Part shown: piece by piece, positions 1-5,821 of the stretch
Numbering within the stretch: position 1 is the first letter of the stretch
Layout of the letters: each line of letters starts with the position of its first letter
Source of the DNA: Leptolinea sp964424035
GTDB lineage: Bacteria > Chloroflexota > Anaerolineae > Anaerolineales > Anaerolineaceae
DNA length: 5,832 nucleotides
Direction: 5' to 3'
NCBI GenBank assembly: GCA_964424035.1
Contig: CAYRHB010000159.1
Coordinates: 1-5,832, forward strand
Translations under genes and position numbers: made by a program
The notes under the pieces: model-generated
Database searches by the model: none
Told to the model about the DNA's origin: nothing
The model's input: only the letters and a program-made list of their open reading frames with translations

Positions 1-42
1 GACATTTCTATTTAGCCAATAATAGGACATTTCTACTTAGCC
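1..42. repeat. Two direct repeats of a 17-bp unit, possible IS end
   Basis: The unit GACATTTCTATTTAGCC at 1-17 recurs at 26-42 as GACATTTCTACTTAGCC, with a single T to C difference and a 25-base period. The array may continue to the left of the window. Nearly identical spaced repeats of this kind (GGACATTTCTA...) are reminiscent of the multiple terminal repeats at the ends of some transposons with DDE integrase-type transposases. That likeness is from memory and was not checked, and no transposase gene is visible here. A pair of binding sites for a regulator is the alternative. The repeat itself is certain; its meaning is not. Confidence 0.6.
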
Positions 43-90
43 TTGACAGCATGAAACCTGGATTAATGACAAATTAAAACACCTAATTCC

Positions 91-119
91 TTGACAAGTT
101 CTTTCAACACAAGTATATT
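91..119 (+). promoter_or_regulatory. Sigma70-type promoter of the liv operon
   Basis: A perfect -35 hexamer TTGACA (91-96) is followed after exactly 17 bases by TATATT (114-119), which matches five of six bases of the -10 consensus. Transcription would start near 125-127, leaving a leader of about 240 nt before livK. It is the best promoter in the upstream region and is correctly oriented for the operon. The start site is inferred from spacing only. Confidence 0.7.
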
Positions 120-127
120 AGCCATGT

Positions 128-160
128 TAATCAAACAGAAGTGCGTCTTTTGTTTGATTA
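128..160 (+). promoter_or_regulatory. 14-bp-stem hairpin at the 5' end of the liv leader
   Basis: Bases 128-141 pair with 147-160 around a five-base loop. The outer ten pairs (TAATCAAACA with TGTTTGATTA) are perfect, and the inner four include one G-U. The hairpin begins within a few bases of the predicted transcription start, so it would sit at the extreme 5' end of the mRNA. There it could protect the message from decay. As DNA, the palindrome could instead be an operator overlapping the start site. No U-run follows, so it is not an ordinary terminator. Confidence 0.6.
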
Positions 161-366
161 TTGCTTGATAGGTATTTCGCCTAAAAGCATTTCCCCCGTT
201 TTTTTAAACTTAATATTTTTACGGGAATCCAATTGCGATTGGAGGTGATCTGGCACAACGATCATGGTCTCAATGTGAAAGTGCTGTTTAAGGATTTGCA
301 GTCCTATGGCAGTGACTGGAAGGTCCACAAACCTTATAAACGTCCAAATAAGGAGGAGAAGTTCAT
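161..366 (+). other. A+T-rich leader region upstream of livK
   Basis: No convincing gene lies here. The stretch contains a T7 run (199-205) with no strong stem before it, a small hairpin TCCAAT/ATTGGA (228-243), and a weak stem CCTTAT/ATAAGG (332-337 with 348-353) whose right arm covers the start of livK's ribosome site. A + strand frame stays open from 185 to 397 without an ATG or ribosome site. It may be chance or a decayed gene end. I do not recognise a T-box, riboswitch or other known leader class. Confidence 0.4.
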
Positions 367-1545
367 ATGCGTGCATTCAAGGTTTTTGGTTTATTGATGG
401 TTCTTATTTTAGTTGTCACCGCATGCGCCCCCGCTGCAGCTCCCGCTGCTCCGGCTGCCGGTGAAGAAGCTGCTGCTGGTGGAGAAGTCAAAGTTGCCAT
501 TCTCGCCCCCCTGAGCGGCCCTGTCCCGACCTTCGGCGTTTCCACCCGCGATGGCGCTCTGCTGGCCATTAAAGAATGGAACGAAAAAGGTGGCGTACTC
601 GGTAAGAAGATCGTCCCCATCGTTGAAGATTCACAGTGCACCCCTGACCCGGCTGTCAATGCTGCCAACAAGGTCATCAATCAGGATAAAGTTAAATTCA
701 TCATTGGCGAAGTCTGCTCCAAAGCTTCCATCCCCGTGTCCGAAATCGCCGATGCCGCCAAAGTTATCCAGATCTCCCCGACCTCAACAGCGGAAGCTCT
801 GACCCTGGGTGCCGATGGCAAAGCCAAACCGTTCATCTTCCGCGCCTGCTTCATTGATCCCTTCCAGGGAACTGTTGGTGCGAACTTCGCTTTAGAGACA
901 CTCAAAGCCAAAACTGCTTTCGTGATGGTCGATCAGGCGAACGACTATGTTAAAGGTCTGGCCGAAAACTTCGACAAAGCCTTCAAAGCCAAAGGCGGCG
1001 AAATCGTTGGTACCGAGTCCTACACTTCCAAAGACACCGATTTCTCAGCCATTCTGGCTAAAGTTGCCGAAGCCAACCCGGATGTAATTTACCTGCCTGA
1101 CTACTACAACATCGTCAACCTGGCTGCCAAACAGGCCAAGGAAAAAGGTATCACCGCTCCGTTCATCGGTGGTGATGGCTACGATTCACCTGACCTCGAT
1201 ATGGAAGCTGCTGATGGTTCGTACTTCACCAACCACTATGCTTCTACTGATCCCCGCCCCGAGGTTCAGAATCTACTGAAAGCCTACGCGGCTGAATACG
1301 ATGGCGCAGTTCCCGATGCTCTGGCCGTTCTGGCTTATGATGCCGTGAACATGCTTATGCAGTCCATTGAAGAAGCCGATACAGCTGATGACACTGTGAA
1401 AATCAGCGGCGTCATTGCTACGAAGAAATTCGACCTGGTCTCCGGTTCCTTCACCCTGGATGAGTTCCACAATCCCACCAAATCCGCGGCGCTTCTTCAG
1501 GTCAAAGACGGCAAGGTGGAATTCCACTCTTCCGTAAATCCGTAA
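367..1545 (+). CDS. livK: Branched-chain amino acid ABC transporter substrate-binding lipoprotein
   Basis: This 392-residue protein is the extracytoplasmic receptor of the importer. It binds its ligand between two lobes and delivers it to LivH/LivM. Residues 1-19 are a lipoprotein signal peptide ending in the lipobox V-T-A-C, with Cys20 as the lipidated residue. An Ala/Pro/Glu-rich flexible linker (about 21-40) leads to the type I periplasmic-binding fold, which opens with VKVAILAPLSG (41-51). By eye, Cys91 and Cys117 match the disulfide pair of E. coli LivJ (C53-C78). Ser118, Thr141, Tyr194, Tyr246/247 and Asp270 fall where LivJ contacts its ligand, Asp replacing the usual Glu226. The ATG is set by AAGGAGG at 350-356, ten bases upstream. 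It is the first gene of the operon. Family and role are secure. Exact substrate is not: Leu/Ile/Val is most likely, but relatives bind other amino acids, amides or urea. Confidence 0.95.
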   Translation: MRAFKVFGLLMVLILVVTACAPAAAPAAPAAGEEAAAGGEVKVAILAPLSGPVPTFGVSTRDGALLAIKEWNEKGGVLGKKIVPIVEDSQCTPDPAVNAANKVINQDKVKFIIGEVCSKASIPVSEIADAAKVIQISPTSTAEALTLGADGKAKPFIFRACFIDPFQGTVGANFALETLKAKTAFVMVDQANDYVKGLAENFDKAFKAKGGEIVGTESYTSKDTDFSAILAKVAEANPDVIYLPDYYNIVNLAAKQAKEKGITAPFIGGDGYDSPDLDMEAADGSYFTNHYASTDPRPEVQNLLKAYAAEYDGAVPDALAVLAYDAVNMLMQSIEEADTADDTVKISGVIATKKFDLVSGSFTLDEFHNPTKSAALLQVKDGKVEFHSSVNP

Positions 1546-1565
1546 AACAAGTTTATTGCCAATAC

Positions 1566-1599
1566 AAATGGTGGGTGGCGCAAAAGCCACCCACCATTT
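1566..1599 (+). promoter_or_regulatory. Intergenic stem-loop between livK and livH
   Basis: A perfect 14-bp inverted repeat pairs AAATGGTGGGTGGC (1566-1579) with GCCACCCACCATTT (1586-1599) around the six-base loop GCAAAA. It starts 20 bases after the livK stop and ends 34 bases before livH. No U-tract follows, so full termination is unlikely. Strong stem-loops placed just after the binding-protein gene are common in ABC operons, where they block 3' exonucleases or partly attenuate transcription and so raise the binding protein above the membrane subunits. That role is inferred here. Confidence 0.75.
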
Positions 1600-1617
1600 A
1601 CGATACTATGAAACAAT

Positions 1618-1624
1618 TGGAGGT
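1618..1624 (+). promoter_or_regulatory. Ribosome binding site deciding the livH start
   Basis: TGGAGGT lies ten bases upstream of the ATG at 1634. This rules against in-frame upstream starts at 1556 (TTG) and 1568 (ATG), which have no such motif and lie before or inside the livK-livH hairpin. Confidence 0.75.
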
Positions 1625-1633
1625 AACAGGCTG

Positions 1634-2764
1634 ATGCAACAAGACGCGGTTTCCCAACCTGTTAATACTGAAATACGCAAGCACCAGCCACCTTTGAAAT
1701 GGGTTGGCCAAGTTTTTCTAGGTTCAATTGCCCTTGCGGCAATTTATATTTTAGGTAAAAACCTGATTCAGGGACCGGAAATATTTGCCCAATTCGTTAT
1801 CAGTGGTCTGCAACTTGGTTTTGTTTATGCTTTGATTGCCCTGGGTTACACGATGGTCTACGGTATTGTAAAGTTGATCAACTTTGCCCATGGTGATGTT
1901 TTTATGGCTGGCGCTTTCACCAGCTATTATGTGGTTGAACGCTTCAACCTTCATATCTGGCCTGCAGCAGTATTTCCAGGAATGAACGAAATTCTGGTTG
2001 TTGTCATCGGGACAACAACTGTTATTTTGCTATCCATAATCATTTGTGTTTTACTGGCTGTGACGATAGAAAAAGTTGCCTACAAACCATTAAGAAACGC
2101 TCCCCGTATTGCCGCGCTAATTACGGCAATCGGTGTTTCTTTCTTCCTGGAGTATTTCGGGGCGCTGAATTTTGTCTACACTCCCCGCTTTATACCCTTT
2201 AAACGTCCTTTTGAAGTTGTAGCCTGGTATATTGATGGAACTGGCATTCACCAGATCATTCAGGGTACACCTCCACCGGCGAATGCCATTACTTTTTCTA
2301 ATATCTTGATCATCATCATGGTTGTATCCATTCTGGTCCAGATCTTCCTGCAATTCCTGGTGAAGAAAACCAAGATGGGTATTGCCATGCGGGCAACATC
2401 TTTCGACAAACCAACCGCTCGGCTGATGGGTATCAATGTGGATCAGGTTATTTCATTCACATTTGCCATTGGTGCGGCATTTGCGGGTCTGGGTGGCGTT
2501 CTGTACGCCATAGCTTACTCATCAATCAACTCACAAATGGGTATTCTCCCCGGTCTAAAAGCCTTTATCGCAGCAGTTTTGGGTGGCATTGGCAGCATCC
2601 CGGGAGCTTTTGTCGGTGCTCTCATCATGGGCCAGGCAGAGGCATTGACCATGGGTTTCATATCCACTCCCATGCGCGATGCTGTCGCCTTTGCAATCCT
2701 CATCCTTGTTCTACTGATTCGGCCTACCGGTATCTTCGGCGAGCCCGAAGCTGAGAAAGCCTAG
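1634..2764 (+). CDS. livH: Branched-chain amino acid ABC transporter permease LivH
   Basis: This 376-residue integral membrane protein forms half of the channel with LivM. The family signature YGIVKLINFAHGDVFMAGAF is at residues 76-95. The cytoplasmic coupling (EAA-like) loop, AMRATSFDKPTARLMGINVD, is at 251-270 and should dock on an ATPase subunit. The closing LGGIGSIPGAFVGALIMG segment is at 316-333, followed by the family's usual LLIRPTGIFG end (360-369). About eight or nine hydrophobic helices can be seen, near 24-43, 51-75, 88-101, 118-145, 159-180, 221-244, 271-292, 307-335 and 346-362. It is longer than E. coli LivH (about 308 residues). The excess is a roughly 50-residue N-terminal addition with one extra hydrophobic stretch and a longer loop near 180-218 that contains a Pro-rich GTPPPAN. 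The gene ends in TAG, which overlaps the ribosome site of livM. Confidence 0.95.
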   Translation: MQQDAVSQPVNTEIRKHQPPLKWVGQVFLGSIALAAIYILGKNLIQGPEIFAQFVISGLQLGFVYALIALGYTMVYGIVKLINFAHGDVFMAGAFTSYYVVERFNLHIWPAAVFPGMNEILVVVIGTTTVILLSIIICVLLAVTIEKVAYKPLRNAPRIAALITAIGVSFFLEYFGALNFVYTPRFIPFKRPFEVVAWYIDGTGIHQIIQGTPPPANAITFSNILIIIMVVSILVQIFLQFLVKKTKMGIAMRATSFDKPTARLMGINVDQVISFTFAIGAAFAGLGGVLYAIAYSSINSQMGILPGLKAFIAAVLGGIGSIPGAFVGALIMGQAEALTMGFISTPMRDAVAFAILILVLLIRPTGIFGEPEAEKA

Positions 2765-2775
2765 GAGATAGCCAT

Positions 2776-4134
2776 ATGGAACTCGGTTTTCTATTCGGAT
2801 CTATTGTAAAAATCTTCGCGATTCTGGCCTACCTGTATGGACTTTTATGGTTCATGGGCCGCAAACAAATCTGGCTTAAAGGGCTGGGTATTGTTATCGC
2901 ATTTTTGATCGTCCAATTTGCATTGACCATGCCGATTGGTGGTTCCACCCTGCTGAACGAATTTGATCAGGGACTCATTTTCCAGGCAGCATCCATGACC
3001 ATGGTAACCCTTGGATTGAACTTGATCTATGGTTTCAATGGTCAATTTAGCCTTGGCCAATGGGGTTTCTATGGTATCGGTGCGTACACCGCGGCTGATA
3101 TTACCTACCGTTGGGTAAACGGCGATGCCAGTGGTCTACTGGTGGTTGGAATTGGAACCATCCTGGCTGGCATAATGATACTGGGTATTCAACGTTGGTT
3201 ATCACGGTTCCGTGGTGTTCCGGTGATGTCGGCGTTTACCTTCTACCTGATTGGCAGCATTATTGTTGGATGGATCGCTCTGGCCATTGGGAATGCTATT
3301 AATCCTTCACTGGCTGCGTTACTCGGCACTCATTCCGCACCTGGACCGTTGTCGCAGGGAATCTGGCTGCAGATTGTCTTTTTCCTGGCTGTCATTTTCG
3401 CCGGTGTACTGGCGGCAGAAATCAGCTTTCTATTTGGTCTGCCTGTACTATCACTGGGATCGGATTACTTCGGTATTGCGACCCTCGGTTTCGCCATCAT
3501 TGTGAATACTTTGATGGTCAATTCTGACACAATCCTGCCCTTCCCTGAAATGAAGGGTGGCCGTGGAATGATCGGCATCCCCAAATTGACCACATGGTTC
3601 TGGGCATTCCTGTTCCTGATTCTTGTGATCATCATAATGCGCAATATCATCCATTCCTCAACAGGACGGACGATTCTTGCCGTCCGCGAGGATGAGACTG
3701 CGGCAAAAGCCATGGGTATTGACCTGGCAAACACAAAACTGCTCACGTTTGTTATCGGATGTTTCTTTGCCGGTATTGGTGGCGGTGTTTATGCCCACTA
3801 TATCGGTTTTCTTAGTCCCGGAACATTCGATTTCCTGGCAGGTTTCAACCCATTGATCATTGTTGTCTTTGGCGGGCTGGGAAGTATGACCGGTACGATC
3901 AGTGCCTCCTTCGCATGGATTTTCTTCCTGGAAGGTTTGTTGCGTGTTCTTCTTGGACAACTGGGTACTGACGCACCAACCTGGCGGTTTGTTCTATACC
4001 CGATCGTCCTCTTGCTGCTCATGTTGATTAAACCCTCGGGCTTGTTGGGAAATATCGAATGGGGTTTCCTGAAAGCTCCAACAGTCAAACCACGTGTCAA
4101 ACAGACTGCAACGCCTGAAGTGGTGGAAGGCTGA
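2776..4134 (+). CDS. livM: Branched-chain amino acid ABC transporter permease LivM
   Basis: This 452-residue membrane protein is the partner channel subunit of LivH. Family landmarks occur in order: LNLIYGFNGQFSLGQWGFYGIG-type signature (81-102), LPVLSLGSDYFGIATLGFA (222-240), GGRGMIGIPK (261-270), coupling loop GRTILAVREDETAAKAMGID (297-316) and FGGLGSMTGT (365-374), then LIKPSGLLG near the end. Two hydrophobic segments (about 5-27 and 35-53) precede the conserved core, as in longer LivM proteins. Residues about 113-190 look like an insertion between the first signature and the LPVLSL motif, and include two added hydrophobic stretches (119-137, 151-173). The total is longer than E. coli LivM (425). 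The tail (431-452) is hydrophilic and probably cytoplasmic. TAGGAG (2762-2767) lies eight bases before the ATG and overlaps livH's stop, so the two permeases should be translated in step. Confidence 0.95.
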   Translation: MELGFLFGSIVKIFAILAYLYGLLWFMGRKQIWLKGLGIVIAFLIVQFALTMPIGGSTLLNEFDQGLIFQAASMTMVTLGLNLIYGFNGQFSLGQWGFYGIGAYTAADITYRWVNGDASGLLVVGIGTILAGIMILGIQRWLSRFRGVPVMSAFTFYLIGSIIVGWIALAIGNAINPSLAALLGTHSAPGPLSQGIWLQIVFFLAVIFAGVLAAEISFLFGLPVLSLGSDYFGIATLGFAIIVNTLMVNSDTILPFPEMKGGRGMIGIPKLTTWFWAFLFLILVIIIMRNIIHSSTGRTILAVREDETAAKAMGIDLANTKLLTFVIGCFFAGIGGGVYAHYIGFLSPGTFDFLAGFNPLIIVVFGGLGSMTGTISASFAWIFFLEGLLRVLLGQLGTDAPTWRFVLYPIVLLLLMLIKPSGLLGNIEWGFLKAPTVKPRVKQTATPEVVEG

Positions 4135-4136
4135 TC

Positions 4137-4142
4137 AAGGAG
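4137..4142 (+). promoter_or_regulatory. Ribosome binding site in front of three tandem ATGs of livG
   Basis: AAGGAG begins two bases after the livM stop. Three consecutive in-frame ATG codons follow at 4145, 4148 and 4151, at spacings of 2, 5 and 8 bases. The third has the best spacing, though the second is possible. The choice changes the protein by at most two methionines. Confidence 0.65.
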
Positions 4143-4150
4143 ATATGATG

Positions 4151-4948
4151 ATGACATCTGCAAATCCCACCACTCCTGTACTTGAAGTCAACTCCCTGGC
4201 AAAAGTATTTGGCGGTTTACGCGCGGTCAATGATTTTGATATGACCATTCAGAAAGGTGAATTGATTGGGTTGATCGGTCCCAATGGGGCTGGAAAGACA
4301 ACCGCTTTCAATATGATCACCGGCCTCTACTTCCCGTCACGCGGTGAAATCAAGTTTGAAGGCAACTCCGTTGTTGGCCTTCAACCACATGAAATCACCC
4401 AGATGGGAATTGGGAGGACTTTCCAAAATATCCGTCTATTCTCAAACCTATCCGTACTTGATAATGTGCGGATCGCCTATCATTTCCATGCCGGTTACAG
4501 CATGCCTGATGGTATTTTCCGGACGGCCAACTTTTTTACGAAGGAAAGAGAACTGACCGAACGGACCCAGGATTTTCTTGAAATTTTCAATCTGAACAAG
4601 TTTGAAAGCGAAATTGCCAAGAATTTGCCTTATGGACAACAGCGCCGTCTTGAGATCGCCCGTGCATTGGCCTGCAATCCCAGGTTATTGCTTCTTGATG
4701 AACCGGCTGCTGGTATGAATCCTAAAGAAATCACCGAATTGATGGACCTGATCCATTTCATCCGTGAGAAGTTTAATCTGACAATTCTTCTGATTGAACA
4801 TCAGATGCGGTTGGTTATGGATATCTGCGAAAAGATCACAGTCCTCGATTTTGGTGAAGTGATTGCCCGCGGTACCCCTGTTGAAATTCAAAATAACCCG
4901 AAAGTGGTTGAAGCGTACCTGGGTAAGGGAGCTGCCAATGTTGCTTGA
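4151..4948 (+). CDS. livG: Branched-chain amino acid ABC transporter ATP-binding protein LivG
   Basis: This 265-residue cytoplasmic ATPase pairs with LivF to power import. All ABC motifs are present: Walker A GPNGAGKT (43-50), Q-loop Gln92 in RTFQNIRLF, the family signature LPYGQQRRLEIARAL (159-173, the LivG form of LSGGQ), Walker B RLLLLDEP (178-185) with catalytic Glu184, D-loop AAGMNP (186-191) and switch His217 in LLIEHQM. The segment between Q-loop and signature (about 105-150) is long and includes the FRTANFFTKERE region typical of LivG. The C-terminus GTPVEIQNNPKVVEAYLG is also characteristic of the BCA-type ATPases. Length is close to E. coli LivG (255). It follows livM by 16 bases, and its last 11 bases are shared with livF. 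The start could instead be 4145 or 4148. Confidence 0.95.
   Translation: MTSANPTTPVLEVNSLAKVFGGLRAVNDFDMTIQKGELIGLIGPNGAGKTTAFNMITGLYFPSRGEIKFEGNSVVGLQPHEITQMGIGRTFQNIRLFSNLSVLDNVRIAYHFHAGYSMPDGIFRTANFFTKERELTERTQDFLEIFNLNKFESEIAKNLPYGQQRRLEIARALACNPRLLLLDEPAAGMNPKEITELMDLIHFIREKFNLTILLIEHQMRLVMDICEKITVLDFGEVIARGTPVEIQNNPKVVEAYLGKGAANVA
4924..4931 (+). promoter_or_regulatory. Ribosome binding site of livF inside the end of livG
   Basis: TAAGGGAG lies six bases before the ATG at 4938, within livG's last codons. It supports this start over the in-frame TTG at 4863, which would add 25 residues upstream of the conserved beginning MLLDVENLNVYYG. The stop of livG (4946-4948) lies just downstream of the livF start, which suits reinitiation or coupling. 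Confidence 0.7.
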
Positions 4949-5645
4949 CGTTGAAAATCTGAATGTATATTACGGGGCTATCCATGCCCTGCAGGGAATT
5001 TCATTCCATATTGAAGAAGGCGAAATCGTTTCACTTATCGGTGCGAACGGTGCCGGAAAATCAACCACACTGCGAACACTCTCCGGGATCATTCGTCCGC
5101 GAACTGGAAGCATCCACTTCAGAGACGAAGATATCACAACCACACCGGCAGAGCAGATTGTACGCCGCGGGATCAGCCACGTTCCGGAAGGACGCAAGAT
5201 CTTCGCGCCTTTAACAGTGCAGGAAAACCTTGAAATGGGTGCGTACACCCGCAACGATCCTGATGAAATCCAGAAGTCACTGGATCGCGTTTTTGTCAGT
5301 TTTCCGCGGTTAAAAGAACGTCTCAATCAATTAGGCGGAACCCTGTCGGGTGGTGAGCAACAGATGCTTGCCACAGCTCGCGGAATGATGAGCAAACCTT
5401 CACTTATCCTTTTGGATGAACCTTCCATGGGTTTGAGCCCCATCCTGGTCGAAGAGATCTTCTCGATCATTAAAGAGATCAACTCCCAGGGAACCAGTAT
5501 TCTACTGGTGGAGCAGAACGCTCTAATGGCTCTTTCCATTTCAACCCGGGCTTATGTTCTGGAAACAGGGCGTATCGTATTGGAAGGTAAAGCCTCGGAT
5601 GTAAAGAACAATCCGCAGGTAAAATCAGCCTATCTGGGTATTTAA
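4938..5645 (+). CDS. livF: Branched-chain amino acid ABC transporter ATP-binding protein LivF
   Basis: This 235-residue second ATPase of the importer is almost the same length as E. coli LivF (237). It shows Walker A GANGAGKST (35-43), the LivF-type Q-loop region HVPEGRKIF (81-89) in which Glu84 stands where most ABC proteins have Gln, signature LSGGEQQMLA (136-145), Walker B LILLDEPSMGLSP (157-169) with Glu161, and VEQNA (191-195), where Gln193 takes the place of the switch His. Both substitutions are normal for LivF and distinguish it from LivG. They suggest that the two ATP sites of the heterodimer are not equivalent. The protein ends in NNPQVKSAYLGI. It overlaps livG by 11 bases and is the last gene before the terminator. 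No truncation or frameshift is seen. Confidence 0.96.
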   Translation: MLLDVENLNVYYGAIHALQGISFHIEEGEIVSLIGANGAGKSTTLRTLSGIIRPRTGSIHFRDEDITTTPAEQIVRRGISHVPEGRKIFAPLTVQENLEMGAYTRNDPDEIQKSLDRVFVSFPRLKERLNQLGGTLSGGEQQMLATARGMMSKPSLILLDEPSMGLSPILVEEIFSIIKEINSQGTSILLVEQNALMALSISTRAYVLETGRIVLEGKASDVKNNPQVKSAYLGI

Positions 5646-5676
5646 TCATCAGATAACCAGGCGGAGAAGAGAAATG

Positions 5677-5716
5677 GTCGGGATGTGCTTAAATAATCAC
5701 ATCCCGACTCTTTTTT
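5677..5716 (+). terminator. Intrinsic terminator of the liv operon
   Basis: GTCGGGATGTG (5677-5687) pairs perfectly with CACATCCCGAC (5698-5708) to give an 11-bp stem with a ten-base loop, and TC followed by six Ts (5709-5716) comes directly after. It lies 31 bases beyond the livF stop, as expected for a rho-independent end of the transcript. Confidence 0.93.
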
Positions 5717-5761
5717 ATATAGAACTTTGTAAATGTTGGTTTAAATCTTGCATAGAACAAG

Positions 5762-5790
5762 TTGACAGTGTATTAAATTCTGCGTAAACT
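5762..5790 (+). promoter_or_regulatory. Promoter of the next gene
   Basis: A perfect -35 TTGACA (5762-5767) is followed after 17 bases by TAAACT (5785-5790), four of six bases of the -10 consensus, giving a start near 5797 and a short leader of about 25 nt. An overlapping weaker alternative is TTGCAT (5748-5753) with TATTAA (5771-5776). Its position after the terminator indicates that the following gene is a separate transcription unit. Confidence 0.6.
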
Positions 5791-5821
5791 AAAATCAAAC
5801 TTTCTCAATCAGGAGGAGAAA

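Noticed and set aside
43..48. A TTGACA directly after the second repeat as an outward IS-borne promoter
   Set aside because: No acceptable -10 hexamer lies 16-18 bases downstream; the site at 91-119 is far better.
193..205. CCCCCG followed by seven Ts as an attenuator terminator
   Set aside because: There is no G-rich partner arm immediately upstream to form a stem, so the T-run is not preceded by a stable hairpin.
158..376. A 72-codon - strand frame upstream of livK
   Set aside because: It begins inside the livK start region, has no ribosome site or promoter on that strand, and does not resemble a known protein.
363..680. A 105-codon - strand frame over the 5' part of livK
   Set aside because: It is the reverse reading of the Ala/Pro-rich linker and signal peptide region; the + strand lipoprotein explains the sequence fully.
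1566..1599. The livK-livH stem-loop as a true terminator
   Set aside because: No U-tract follows the stem and the transporter genes continue without a new promoter that I can see.
1556..1633. Upstream in-frame extension of livH from a TTG
   Set aside because: It runs through the livK-livH hairpin and lacks a ribosome site; the ATG at 1634 has TGGAGGT ten bases before it.
4094..4150. Upstream extension of livG from a GTG inside livM
   Set aside because: The added residues are out-of-frame livM sequence, and AAGGAG at 4137-4142 points to the ATG cluster.
4863..4937. Upstream extension of livF from a TTG inside livG
   Set aside because: LivF proteins begin at the MLLDVENLNVYYG region, which has its own ribosome site.
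5184..5516. Glu84 and Gln193 in LivF as inactivating changes
   Set aside because: Both are usual for LivF family members (VPEGR and VEQNA), so they are not a lesion in this copy.
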